This document shows positions 33,829-41,848 of a DNA stretch of 64,000 bases, piece after piece. The stretch comes from Streptomyces gelaticus (lineage in GTDB: Bacteria; Actinomycetota; Actinomycetes; Streptomycetales; Streptomycetaceae). The stretch is from positions 62,001 through 126,000 of the forward strand of contig NZ_BMTF01000003.1 of the NCBI RefSeq assembly GCF_014649535.1, in the 5' to 3' direction. The position numbers and the translations under genes are program-made. The notes below the pieces were generated by a model. The model searched no databases. It saw only the letters and a program-made list of their open reading frames with translations, and was not told the DNA's origin. The number at the start of each line of letters is the position of its first letter. Within the stretch, counting starts at the first letter, position 1.

Positions 33829-35571
33829 GTGAACGACCGACAGAACGCGTACGACCCGTACTACCAGCAGCCGCAGATCATCGGCTACGACGAGTACGGG
33901 CAGCCGGTGTACCAGCAGCCGCAGCACGTCCAGCCGCAGGCGTACGACCCGTATGCGTCGCAGCAGCCTCAACAGGCCCAGCAGCCTCAGCAGGCCGATC
34001 AGGGGTACGGCTACGACCCGTACGCCCAGCCCCATCCGCAACAGCCGCAGGCGTACGACCCCTATGCGCCCCAGCAGCCCCAACAACCGCAGCAGCCCCA
34101 ACAACAGGGATACGGCGGTTACGACGGCTACGGCTACGACACCGGGCGGCAGCCCGCCGCGGTCGACACCACCCAGCAGTGGAACATCCCGCAGCAGGCG
34201 GCCGCGCAGTCGTCCCCGCCGGCGCCCGCTCCGGCCGAGCCGGAACCCGTGCCCGTGCCGGGCTCCGGGACGGAGCCGGATGCGGCCGTTCCCGGGCAGC
34301 GCCGCGCCGACCGCGACTACCGCACCGAGCAGTTCTCCTTCATCGAGGAGCCCGACGAGGACTCCGAAGACGTCATCGACTGGCTGAAGTTCACCGAGAG
34401 CCGCAGCGAGCGGCGCGAGGAGGCACGGCGTCGCGGCCGCAACCGCATGGTGGCGCTCATAGTCGTGGTGGCCCTGGTCGTGGTCGGCGGAGTCGGCTAC
34501 CTCTGGTCCGCCGGAATGCTGCCGGGCCTGTCCGGCTCGGACAAGGACAGCACGGCGTCGACGGGCCCGCAGAAGCGGGACGTCATCGTGGTCCATCTGC
34601 ACAACACCAAGAAGGGCGGCACCTCCACGGCGCTGCTCGTCGACAATGTGACGACCAAACAGGGCACGACGGTCCTGCTCCCCAACTCGCTCGCGGTGGC
34701 CGACGAGGACGGCACCGCGACCACCCTCGGCAAGTCCGTCAAGGACGACGGCACCACCGGCACCCGCGAGTCCATCGGCACCCTGCTCGGCACCGACATC
34801 AGCGGCACCTGGCGGCTCGACACTCCGTACCTGGAGACGCTTGTCGACCTGGTCGGCAACATCGAGGTCGACACGGACACCGACGTGCCGGACGAGAAGA
34901 AGGGTGCCTCCCCCCTGGTGAAGAAGGGCGAGGCGCAGACCCTGAGCGGCCGGATGGCCGTCGCGTACGCCACCTACCTGGGGCCGGGCGAGGCCGAGAC
35001 GAAGCAGCTCACGCGGTTCGGGGAGGTCATGCGCGGCGTGCTGCGGAAGATCTCGGACGACCCGAAGGCCGCCACGGTCACCGTGCAGACGCTGGCGCAG
35101 ATCCTCGACCCGTCGCTCCCCGAGAAGGATCTGGGAGCCTCCCTGGCGAAGCTCGCCCAGCACGCCAAGGTCGGCGACTACAAGACGGCGGTGCTGCCGG
35201 TTCAGGCCGACGGATCACTCACCGAAGCGGCCACCGAGAGCGTCGTCAAGGACATCCTGGGCGGTGCGGTCAAGGCTCCGGGCGCGGGTGACGCACCGGT
35301 GCGAGTCGGCGTCAAGAACGCCACCGGGGACGAGGGCGGCACGGGGTCCGCGCAGGTCAAGCTGGTCAACGGCGGCTACACCTTCGTCAGCGGCGGAACG
35401 GCCGGGACCGCGGCACTGTCCGAGGTCGTTTACAAGGGCGCGGCGGACAAGGAGAAGGCGACGCAGGTCGCCAAGACCCTGGGGCTGCCGACGGACGCGG
35501 TGAAACAGGGCAAGCCCGCCGCGAACGTGGATGTGTCCGTGCTGCTCGGACAGGACTACAAGATCAAATGA
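33829..35571 (+). CDS. LCP/LytR C-terminal domain membrane protein, candidate wall-polymer ligase (PdtA-like)
   Basis: 580 residues. A long cytosolic N-terminus (1-205) is rich in Gln, Pro and Tyr with repeated QAYDPYA/QQPQQ units. One transmembrane helix lies at about 207-228. An extracytoplasmic LCP-like region spans about 245-430 (DVIVVHLHNTKKGGTSTALL, SIGTLLGTDISGTWRLDTPY). A LytR_C domain spans about 480-580 (VRVGVKNATGDEGG to VSVLLGQDYKIK). LCP enzymes attach teichoic acids to peptidoglycan. The usual Arg-Asp pair after the second strand is replaced by LLPNSLAV, so activity is uncertain. Position between nadD and rsfS matches PdtA (SCO2578), reported to build spore-wall polymer; this is recollection. 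Confidence 0.8.
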   Translation: MNDRQNAYDPYYQQPQIIGYDEYGQPVYQQPQHVQPQAYDPYASQQPQQAQQPQQADQGYGYDPYAQPHPQQPQAYDPYAPQQPQQPQQPQQQGYGGYDGYGYDTGRQPAAVDTTQQWNIPQQAAAQSSPPAPAPAEPEPVPVPGSGTEPDAAVPGQRRADRDYRTEQFSFIEEPDEDSEDVIDWLKFTESRSERREEARRRGRNRMVALIVVVALVVVGGVGYLWSAGMLPGLSGSDKDSTASTGPQKRDVIVVHLHNTKKGGTSTALLVDNVTTKQGTTVLLPNSLAVADEDGTATTLGKSVKDDGTTGTRESIGTLLGTDISGTWRLDTPYLETLVDLVGNIEVDTDTDVPDEKKGASPLVKKGEAQTLSGRMAVAYATYLGPGEAETKQLTRFGEVMRGVLRKISDDPKAATVTVQTLAQILDPSLPEKDLGASLAKLAQHAKVGDYKTAVLPVQADGSLTEAATESVVKDILGGAVKAPGAGDAPVRVGVKNATGDEGGTGSAQVKLVNGGYTFVSGGTAGTAALSEVVYKGAADKEKATQVAKTLGLPTDAVKQGKPAANVDVSVLLGQDYKIK

Positions 35572-35685
35572 CCCGCTTCCGACCGCACGGATGATGTCGA
35601 TTCGATCTTCGAACAATCGCTGCGTCGGCTGTCGGCGGTCCGTGAGACCCTAGAGGTCGATCTGACCGCCGACGAAAGCCTGCAT

Positions 35686-36117
35686 GTGACCGCCACGGAC
35701 CGCTCCATCGAGCTCATCAATGCCGCCGCCCAGGCGGCCGCCGACCGGCTCGCGCACGACATCATCGCGTACGACGTCAGCGACGTGCTGTCGATCACGG
35801 ACGCCTTCCTGCTGGCCTCGGCCCCCAACGACCGCCAGGTCAAGTCGATCGTCGACGAGATCGAGGAGCGGCTCCAGAAGGAGCTCGGCGCCAAGCCGGT
35901 ACGCCGTGAGGGCGACCGCGACGCGCGCTGGATCCTCCTCGACTACGTCGACGTCGTCATCCACGTCCAGCACAGTGAGGAGCGGGTCTTCTACGCGCTG
36001 GAGCGCCTCTGGAAGGACTGCCCCGAGATCCCGCTTCCCGAGGACGCCGTCAAGACCCGCGGCAAGGCCGAGGAGTACGCCCGGCTCACCGGCAGTACGG
36101 AAGGTGAGCAGAGCTGA
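35686..36117 (+). CDS. rsfS: Ribosomal silencing factor RsfS
   Basis: 143 residues, family-typical length. Binds L14 on the 50S subunit and blocks subunit joining in starvation. Motifs are AHDIIAYDVSDVLSITDAF, GDRDARWILLDYVDVVIHV and RVFYALERLW. GTG start 35686. Its stop overlaps the following CTG-start gene by four bases (CTGA), so the two are translationally coupled. Confidence 0.96.
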   Translation: MTATDRSIELINAAAQAAADRLAHDIIAYDVSDVLSITDAFLLASAPNDRQVKSIVDEIEERLQKELGAKPVRREGDRDARWILLDYVDVVIHVQHSEERVFYALERLWKDCPEIPLPEDAVKTRGKAEEYARLTGSTEGEQS

Positions 36118-36767
36118 ACGGCAGCGGAAGCGGCAGGGGCCGCAGGATCGTCCTCTGGCGCCACGGCCAGACGGCCTGGAACCTGGAGCGCAGGTTCCAG
36201 GGCTCCACGGACATCGCGCTCACCGAGGCCGGGGTCGGCCAGGCCCGGCGGGCCGCCCGGCTGCTGGCCTCGCTGAAGCCGGACGCGATCGTCGCCTCCG
36301 ATCTGCAGCGGGCGGCGGCCACGGCCGCCGAGCTCGCCGCGATCACCGACCTCGAAGTCGCGCACGACGCGGGACTGCGCGAGACCTACGCGGGCGCCTG
36401 GCAGGGTCTCACCCATGAGGAGATCATCGGGCAGTACGGCGAGCAGTACGCCGCGTGGAAGCGCGGCGAGGCCGTGCGCCGCGGCGGTGGTGAGCTGGAG
36501 ACCGAGGTCGCCGACCGGGCCGCCCCGGTCGTGCTCGGACACGCCGACAAACTGTCCGAGAACGGCACGCTCGTCGTGGTCAGCCACGGCGGCACCATCC
36601 GCACCACCATCGGCCGGCTGCTGGGCCTGGAGGCGCACCACTGGGAAGGGCTCGGCGGGCTCTCGAACTGCTGCTGGTCGGTGCTGGGCGAGGGTGCGCG
36701 GGGCTGGCGCCTGCTGGAGCACAACGCCGGCACGCTGCCCGAGCCGGTGCTCGGCGACGACACCTAG
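36114..36767 (+). CDS. Histidine phosphatase (phosphoglycerate mutase-like) with CTG start
   Basis: 217 residues. Phosphohistidine site at LWRHGQTAWN (His17), Arg/Glu partners in SDLQRAAATA and LRETYAGAWQGLTHEE, and second His in VVVSHGGTIRTT. The only possible start is CTG 36114. An in-frame TGA ends at 36107 and no ATG, GTG or TTG occurs before the catalytic RHG motif. CTG overlaps the rsfS stop as CTGA, with AAGGTGAG just upstream. Located with nadD and rsfS; substrate unknown. Acts in the cytosol, no signal peptide. Confidence 0.9.
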   Translation: MNGSGSGRGRRIVLWRHGQTAWNLERRFQGSTDIALTEAGVGQARRAARLLASLKPDAIVASDLQRAAATAAELAAITDLEVAHDAGLRETYAGAWQGLTHEEIIGQYGEQYAAWKRGEAVRRGGGELETEVADRAAPVVLGHADKLSENGTLVVVSHGGTIRTTIGRLLGLEAHHWEGLGGLSNCCWSVLGEGARGWRLLEHNAGTLPEPVLGDDT

Positions 36768-36853
36768 GGTCTTCCGTCCGGATCGTGCCGGGCTCCCGGG
36801 CCTGTCCGGCGGGTCCGGATCGGACGGGCCCCAGGGGTCACCCGGCCGGATTT

Positions 36854-36883
36854 CACTTTCTGGCAGGTCACAGGCTAAAGTTC
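36854..36883 (+). promoter_or_regulatory. Probable promoter of tRNA-Ala copy 1
   Basis: TTCACT (36854-36859), 18-base spacer, TAAAGT (36878-36883), 44 bases before the tRNA. The stretch is more A+T-rich than its surroundings. Confidence 0.45.
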
Positions 36884-36927
36884 TTCTTGTTCGCAGCGCG
36901 GAAACGCAGAGAAACACAGTGAACGAT

Positions 36928-37000
36928 GGGGCTATAGCTCAGTTGGTAGAGCGCCTGCATGGCATGCAGGAGGTCAGGAGTTCAATTCTCCTTAGCTCCA
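36928..37000 (+). tRNA. tRNA-Ala (GGC), copy 1
   Basis: 73 bases. Acceptor stem GGGGCTA with TAGCTCC includes the G3-U70 alanine identity pair, and the discriminator is A. D-arm GCTCAGTTGGTAGAGC, anticodon stem-loop CCTGC ATGGCAT GCAGG giving GGC, T-loop TTCAATT. CCA is not encoded. Followed by a terminator at about 37006. An identical copy lies 1,469 bases downstream. Confidence 0.98.
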
Positions 37001-37005
37001 CAATC

Positions 37006-37038
37006 AAGATCCCGTCCCCGGCAGGGGGCGGGATCTTT
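37006..37038 (+). terminator. Terminator of tRNA-Ala copy 1
   Basis: AAGATCCCGTCCCC pairs with GGGGGCGGGATCTT (one G-T pair), with a short loop and a T-run. Confidence 0.85.
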
Positions 37039-37540
37039 GCGTTGCCCCTCTCGGCGCCGTCGCAACGCGGCAATCCGCTCCCTGCGAACAGGTCGCGACA
37101 GGCGGGGTTGGTGGCGAGATGTCGTGTCTCGCGTTGCAGACCACGGCGGGGCGCGGAACGAGCGCGTCGATGATGCCCTGGATCTCCGGCCCCATCTCGA
37201 AGGCGTCGGACTGACTGCCGGGTGCGCGGGCCACCTCCGCTCGCGCTCCGAGGCGTCCGGCTGGACCGTGCGCGCCACGGTGTCCAGTACCGGCGCCATG
37301 CCCACATCGGCAGGGGTCACCCGTGTCCGCGATTGCGCAGAAAGGTGGCGAGCTCCGGACGCCGCCGGTGCCGGACTGTTCGATCCGCCGTCCGGCTGCC
37401 CTGCCGATTCTCCGCCTGAAGTCCCGCCTGATGTGACGTCATCGCAGTCACACGCCCATGGCCGGTGACCTGCAAGGGAGTTGCCGGGTGCTGCCGGTAC
37501 CAGCATCAGCGGGCTCTCGTCACCCGCATGAGGCCGGGGC
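37039..37540. other. Probably decayed DNA between the two tRNA genes
   Basis: About 500 bases without an intact gene. On the minus strand, two out-of-phase stretches (VTPADVGMAPVLDTVARTVQPD near 37250-37325, and SDAFEMGPEIQGIIDAL near 37150-37205) read like fragments of one former protein joined by a frameshift. I do not recognise the family. Confidence 0.4.
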
Positions 37541-37544
37541 CGGG

Positions 37545-37845
37545 CTCGATGTCATGACAACGGCCTCCGAGGCGATGGGTGTCGGACTGGCGCTGGGCTT
37601 CGGTCCCACCCCCGGCGGGGCGTTGGCGGACGTACGTCCCAACGGCGCGGCCGACGTGAGCGGCGCATTGGTGACGGTCACCCAGCCGGGTCAGCTGGCC
37701 GGGCGCGCGGCGTTCGGCACGCTCTGCTTCAACCGCCTTGATACACAAGGGCGCAGGGGTCGGGCAGGCGTTGTGGGTGTGCGCCCTCGCGCTCTTCATG
37801 ACCGTGGCGGCGGGGGCGGCGGCGGGTTTCGTACGCCGTCGGTGA
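37545..37845 (+). pseudogene. Remnant of an MFS transporter C-terminus (frameshifted)
   Basis: The frame from about 37545 reads ASEAMGVGLALGFGPTPGG, ALADVRPNGAADVSGALVTV and GQLAGRAAFGTLCFNRLDTQ, the pattern of the last helices of DHA2-type MFS exporters. Near 37755 the coherent reading shifts by one base to GAGVGQALWVCALALFMTV and AAGAAAGFVRRR, with a stop at 37843-37845. Only about 100 of the usual 450-500 residues are left and no start is present, so it is a dead fragment. Confidence 0.6.
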
Positions 37846-37937
37846 GCGGCCGGAACTCCGGCGGGCTTCCCCCCTTGCGGGGTCATGGCAGAATCGGAGC
37901 GCCGGAGGGGGCGACGGACCGAACGGGAGGGAGCGCG

Positions 37938-38018
37938 ATGCCTGCGAGCCGCCACGAGGTCCCGGACCTGCCCCTTGTTCCCGGATTTCCTGCGACTCAC
38001 GGCCAAAGCCGGAGCTGA
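37938..38018 (+). CDS. Possible 26-residue upstream ORF
   Basis: ATG 37938 follows a strong purine-rich site (GGGAGGGAG, 37928-37936). It encodes MPASRHEVPDLPLVPGFPAT followed by a short tail and stops one codon before the zinc-ribbon gene in the same frame. Could be a leader peptide coupling translation of the next gene, or a vestige of a longer ORF. Confidence 0.3.
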   Translation: MPASRHEVPDLPLVPGFPATHGQSRS

Positions 38019-38021
38019 CCC

Positions 38022-38255
38022 ATGGGTGCACACAGGCGGAAGTGCGACTGGTGCGGCAGCGGTACGCCCATCGTCAGGGACATGGATCCGATCAATCCGG
38101 AGTACCAGTACTGGTGCGAGGAGTGCGCCCGGGCGCTGATCATAAAGGGCGACCCGATCGAGACCTATCGGGAGCTGGAGGGGGAGCCGATCTACGGTCG
38201 GCTGCTGGAGGAGCACTGCACGCTCAAGCGCTTCTACTCCTTCGCCACGGCTTGA
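38022..38255 (+). CDS. Small zinc-ribbon-like protein
   Basis: 77 residues. Two Cys pairs, CDWC (residues 8-11) and CEEC (about 32-35), in RRKCDWCGSGTPIVRD and YQYWCEECARAL, are spaced as in a treble-clef or zinc-ribbon site. The remainder is acidic/helical (IETYRELEGEPIYGRLLEE). No known family recognised; RNA or protein binding is possible. It sits between two identical tRNA-Ala genes and appears intact, unlike its neighbours. Confidence 0.75.
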   Translation: MGAHRRKCDWCGSGTPIVRDMDPINPEYQYWCEECARALIIKGDPIETYRELEGEPIYGRLLEEHCTLKRFYSFATA

Positions 38256-38303
38256 CCCCCTTCGGCGTCCTCGGCGGCCGTCCGTACGATGTCGCAAATC
38301 AGT

Positions 38304-38331
38304 CAAATCGATACGGCGAGGAATCGATTTG
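38304..38331. promoter_or_regulatory. Perfect inverted repeat overlapping the tRNA promoter -35
   Basis: CAAATCGAT (38304-38312) and ATCGATTTG (38323-38331) form a perfect 9-bp dyad with a 10-base spacer. The right arm overlaps the TTGGTG -35 box of the downstream tRNA gene, like an operator. Confidence 0.4.
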
Positions 38332-38358
38332 GTGGACCGGCGGGGTCACCGGTAATGT
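38329..38358 (+). promoter_or_regulatory. Probable promoter of tRNA-Ala copy 2
   Basis: TTGGTG (38329-38334), 18-base spacer, TAATGT (38353-38358), 38 bases before the tRNA. Confidence 0.5.
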
Positions 38359-38396
38359 TCTCGATGTCGCCAGGGAGACCGGGCGGAAAACAGCAC

Positions 38397-38469
38397 GGGG
38401 CTATAGCTCAGTTGGTAGAGCGCCTGCATGGCATGCAGGAGGTCAGGAGTTCAATTCTCCTTAGCTCCA
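38397..38469 (+). tRNA. tRNA-Ala (GGC), copy 2
   Basis: 73 bases, identical to the copy at 36928-37000, including the G3-U70 pair and GGC anticodon. No encoded CCA. Flanking sequence differs from copy 1 on both sides, so only the tRNA itself is duplicated. Confidence 0.98.
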
Positions 38470-38478
38470 CAGTGAAGA

Positions 38479-38518
38479 CGAGAAGCGGGTCATCCACAGG
38501 GTGATCCGCTTCTCGCTT
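38479..38518 (+). terminator. Terminator of tRNA-Ala copy 2
   Basis: CGAGAAGCGGGTCATC pairs with GGTGATCCGCTTCTCG with two mismatches, then CTTG. Confidence 0.7.
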
Positions 38519-38641
38519 GCGTGGGTACGCCGGTTTCGGCCGTCGCCACGGGCCGGTACTTGGTGCCCGTCGCTTCCACAGCCCTGCCCAGGGTTCGGTC
38601 GCGCCCGGCCCGGTTCCGGGCCCGTGCGGTACCCTGACGCC

Positions 38642-38680
38642 ATGCGTGCCGTACGCCTTCTGCTTAGCGAGCCGCGCTGA
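38642..38680 (+). CDS. leuS leader peptide with three consecutive Leu codons
   Basis: Twelve codons, MRAVRLLLSEPR. The three Leu codons in a row (38657-38665) are where a ribosome would stall when charged tRNA-Leu is scarce. Followed by mutually positioned hairpins and a terminator before leuS. Classical attenuation upstream of leuS has been predicted for some Streptomyces (Seliverstov and colleagues, as I recall). Confidence 0.75.
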   Translation: MRAVRLLLSEPR

Positions 38681-38751
38681 TCAGTCCCGACCGGTGAGAA
38701 TGCCTGGCCGGAATCAGCGCGGCGTCCCCTCCTGTGCGAGGGGATTTTTCG
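38671..38751 (+). promoter_or_regulatory. Attenuator region of leuS
   Basis: GCCGCGCTGAT (38671-38681), overlapping the leader stop codon, pairs perfectly with ATCAGCGCGGC (38713-38723). Two bases later an intrinsic terminator begins: TCCCCT (38725-38730) with AGGGGA (38739-38744) followed by TTTTTC. Ribosome position on the leader should decide which stem forms. The exact antiterminator pairing is not resolved by eye. Confidence 0.7.
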
Positions 38752-38817
38752 TTTCCGTAGACGCGTGTCCGTAGACATGGGCGCCGGCAGATGACGATCG
38801 ATGGAGCTTTGAGGATC

Positions 38818-41685
38818 ATGAGCGAGACGACTTCCGCAGCCGAGACGGCTGCGCCGCACCGCTACACGGCGGCGATGGCCGCCGACATCGAGGCACGCTG
38901 GCAGGACTTCTGGGACGCCGAGGGCACGTACGAGGCGCCGAACCCGAGCGGTGACCTCGCGGGCGATGCGGAGCTGGCCGCCAGGCCGAAGAAGTTCATC
39001 ATGGACATGTTCCCGTACCCCTCGGGTGCGGGCCTGCACGTCGGCCACCCGCTGGGCTACATCGCCACCGATGTCTTCGCCCGCCACCAGCGGATGACCG
39101 GGCACAACGTGCTGCACACCCTGGGCTTCGACGCCTTCGGCCTGCCCGCGGAGCAGTACGCGGTGCAGACCGGCACACACCCGCGGGTCTCCACCGAGGC
39201 CAACATCGAGAACATGACCGCCCAGCTGCGCCGACTGGGCCTGGGCCACGACAAGCGCCGCTCGTTCGCCACGATCGAGTCGGAGTACTACAAGTGGACG
39301 CAGTGGATCTTCCTGCAGATCTTCAACTCCTGGTACGACACCGAGGCCGACCGGGCGCGCCCGATCGACGAGCTGGTCGCCCAGTTCGAGAGCGGCGCTC
39401 GCCCCACCCCGGACGGCCGTGACTGGAGCGCGCTGAGCGCCGCCGAGCGCGCCGACGTCCTGGGCGAGTACCGTCTGGCGTACGCCTCCGACGCGCCCGT
39501 CAACTGGTCGCCCGGCCTGGGCACCGTGCTGGCCAACGAAGAGGTGACGGCCGACGGCCGCTCCGAGCGCGGCAACTTCCCCGTCTTCAAGGCCAAGCTG
39601 CGCCAGTGGAACATGCGCATCACTGCCTACGCAGACCGGCTGCTGAACGACCTGGACGGGCTGGACTGGCCCGAGGCCATCAAGCTGCAGCAGCGCAACT
39701 GGATCGGGCGCTCCGAAGGCGCCCGCGTCGACTTCCCGGTCGACGGCGCCGGCAGCATCACCGTCTTCACCACCCGCCAGGACACCCTGTTCGGCGCCAC
39801 CTACATGGTGCTGGCACCCGAGCACGAGCTGGTCGAGCAGATCATTCCGGCAGCCTGGCCCGAGGGCACCCACCCGGTGTGGACCGGCGGATACGCCTCC
39901 CCGGCCGAGGCCGTCGCCGCCTACCGCAAGCTGGCCGCCACCAAGTCCGACGTGGAGCGGCAGACCGAGGCCAAGGACAAGACCGGTGTCTTCACCGGTG
40001 CGTACGCGACCAACCCGGTCAGCGGCGAGAAGGTTCCCGTCTTCATCGCCGACTACGTCCTGATGGGTTACGGCACCGGCGCGATCATGGCCGTACCGGC
40101 GCACGACGCGCGCGACTTCGCCTTCGCACGCGCCTTCGAGCTGCCGATGCGCTGTGTCGTCGAGCCCTCGGACGACCGTGGCACGGACCCCTCGACGTGG
40201 GACGACGCCTTCGACTCGTACGAAGCGAAGCTGGTCAACTCCGCCAATGACGAGATCTCGCTGGACGGTCTGGGCGTCGTCGCCGCCAAGGCGAAGATCA
40301 CCGAGTGGCTGACGGCACACGGCGTCGGCGAGGGCACCGTCAACTTCCGGCTGCGTGACTGGCTGTTCAGCCGCCAGCGCTACTGGGGCGAGCCCTTCCC
40401 GATCGTCTACGACGAGGACGGCGTAGCCCACCCGCTGCCCGAGTCGATGCTGCCCCTGGAGCTGCCGGAGGTCGACGACTACTCTCCGCGCACCTTCGAC
40501 CCCGACGACGCCGACACCCAGCCCGAGACCCCGCTGTCCCGGAACGCCGAATGGGTCAACGTCACCCTGGACCTGGGCGACGGCCCCAAGAAGTACCGCC
40601 GCGAGACCAACACCATGCCCAACTGGGCGGGCTCCTGCTGGTACGAGCTGCGCTACCTGGACCCGAACAACGACCGGAAGCTGGTCGACCCGGCGATCGA
40701 GCAGTACTGGATGGGCCCGCGCGAGGGCCGGCCGACGGGCGGTGTCGACCTGTACGTCGGTGGCGCCGAGCATGCCGTCCTGCACCTGCTGTACGCCCGT
40801 TTCTGGTCCAAGGTGCTGCACGACCTGGGACACATCTCGTCCGCCGAGCCGTTCCACAAGCTGTACAACCAGGGCATGATCCAGGCGTTCGTCTACCGGG
40901 ACAGCCGCGGCATCGCGGTCCCGGCGGCCGAGGTCGAGGAGCGCGACGGAAAGTTCTACTACCAGGGCGAGAAGGTCAGCCGCGTCCTGGGCAAGATGGG
41001 CAAGTCCCTGAAGAACGCCGTCACGCCGGACGAGATCTGCGCCGAGTACGGGGCGGACACGCTGCGCCTGTACGAGATGGCGATGGGCCCGCTGGACGTG
41101 TCGCGGCCGTGGGACACGCGCGCCGTCGTCGGCCAGTACCGGCTGCTGCAGCGGCTGTGGCGCAACGTCGTCGACGAGGAGACCGGTGCGGTCACGGTCG
41201 TCGACACGGAGCCGGGCGAGGAGACGCTGCGTGCGCTGCACAAGGCGATCGACGGGGTCGGCCAGGACATGGCCGGGATGCGCTTCAACACGGCGATCGC
41301 CAAGGTCACCGAGCTGAACAACCACCTGACCAAGGCCGGCGGCCCGCTGTCCCGGTCCGTCGCCGAGTCGCTGGTGCTGCTGGTGGCGCCGCTGGCACCG
41401 CACATCGCCGAGGAGCTGTGGCGCCGGCTGGGCCACACCGAGTCGGTTGTGCACCAGGACTTCCCGGTCGCCGACCCGGCGTACGTCGTGGACGAGACCG
41501 TGACCTGCGTCGTGCAGGTCAAGGGCAAGGTCAAGGCGCGCCTGGAGATCTCCCCGTCGATCACGGACGAGGAGCTGGAGGCGCTGGCCCTGGCCGATCC
41601 GGCCGTGGTGGCGGCGCTGGACGGCGCCGGCATCCGCAAGGTGATCGTCCGGGCACCGAAGCTGGTCAACATCGTCCCGGCGTGA
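38818..41685 (+). CDS. leuS: Leucyl-tRNA synthetase
   Basis: 955 residues, class Ia synthetase. HIGH-type motif HVGHPLGY within [12 protein letters not shown], the CP1 editing domain with Thr-rich site ([14 protein letters not shown]), the WTGGYAS insertion, and KMGKSLKN as the KMSKS loop near residue 735, then anticodon-binding helices (APHIAEELW). ATG 38818 is preceded by GGAG and GAGG; ATG 38791 would add nine residues. Expression is probably controlled by the leucine leader peptide and attenuator upstream. The sequence between the tRNA terminator and the leader (38519-38641) holds the promoter (TACCCT near 38630 as a possible -10). Confidence 0.97.
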   Translation: MSETTSAAETAAPHRYTAAMAADIEARWQDFWDAEGTYEAPNPSGDLAGDAELAARPKKFIMDMFPYPSGAGLHVGHPLGYIATDVFARHQRMTGHNVLHTLGFDAFGLPAEQYAVQTGTHPRVSTEANIENMTAQLRRLGLGHDKRRSFATIESEYYKWTQWIFLQIFNSWYDTEADRARPIDELVAQFESGARPTPDGRDWSALSAAERADVLGEYRLAYASDAPVNWSPGLGTVLANEEVTADGRSERGNFPVFKAKLRQWNMRITAYADRLLNDLDGLDWPEAIKLQQRNWIGRSEGARVDFPVDGAGSITVFTTRQDTLFGATYMVLAPEHELVEQIIPAAWPEGTHPVWTGGYASPAEAVAAYRKLAATKSDVERQTEAKDKTGVFTGAYATNPVSGEKVPVFIADYVLMGYGTGAIMAVPAHDARDFAFARAFELPMRCVVEPSDDRGTDPSTWDDAFDSYEAKLVNSANDEISLDGLGVVAAKAKITEWLTAHGVGEGTVNFRLRDWLFSRQRYWGEPFPIVYDEDGVAHPLPESMLPLELPEVDDYSPRTFDPDDADTQPETPLSRNAEWVNVTLDLGDGPKKYRRETNTMPNWAGSCWYELRYLDPNNDRKLVDPAIEQYWMGPREGRPTGGVDLYVGGAEHAVLHLLYARFWSKVLHDLGHISSAEPFHKLYNQGMIQAFVYRDSRGIAVPAAEVEERDGKFYYQGEKVSRVLGKMGKSLKNAVTPDEICAEYGADTLRLYEMAMGPLDVSRPWDTRAVVGQYRLLQRLWRNVVDEETGAVTVVDTEPGEETLRALHKAIDGVGQDMAGMRFNTAIAKVTELNNHLTKAGGPLSRSVAESLVLLVAPLAPHIAEELWRRLGHTESVVHQDFPVADPAYVVDETVTCVVQVKGKVKARLEISPSITDEELEALALADPAVVAALDGAGIRKVIVRAPKLVNIVPA

Positions 41686-41750
41686 TGACGCGGCGTCCCG
41701 CCTGAGGCGCTGACCGCGCCACGCGCGATCGTGTGGGGGCATTCCCCTAC

Positions 41751-41792
41751 GGGCAGGTTGGGGGTTTCGAAGGAACCCTCGGCCTGCCCTTT
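41751..41792 (+). terminator. Imperfect terminator after leuS
   Basis: GGGCAGG (41751-41757) pairs with CCTGCCC (41783-41789), with partial pairing inside (GGGGGTTTC with GGAACCCTC) and a T-run after. Confidence 0.55.
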
Positions 41793-41848
41793 CCGTTTAC
41801 GGTGGAGGGGCCGGCACCGGCAGCCGAAACGACATCCGAGGGGCACTC

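Noticed and set aside
37458..38018. 186-codon + frame as one intact gene
   Set aside because: Only part of it reads as an MFS end, and the rest is junk after the frameshift. It merges by chance with the short leader-like ORF.
37506..38306. Minus-strand 266-codon frame between the tRNA genes
   Set aside because: Runs antisense to the MFS remnant and the zinc-ribbon gene, with Arg/Pro/Ala-rich composition and no motif.
36928..38469. Prophage or integrative element bounded by the two tRNAs
   Set aside because: No integrase, excisionase, relaxase or att-like partial repeats are visible; only fragments and one small gene are present.
38461..41742. Minus-strand open frame opposite leuS (1093 codons)
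   Set aside because: Shadow of leuS; the + strand has HIGH and KMSKS motifs and full-length homology, the minus frame has none.
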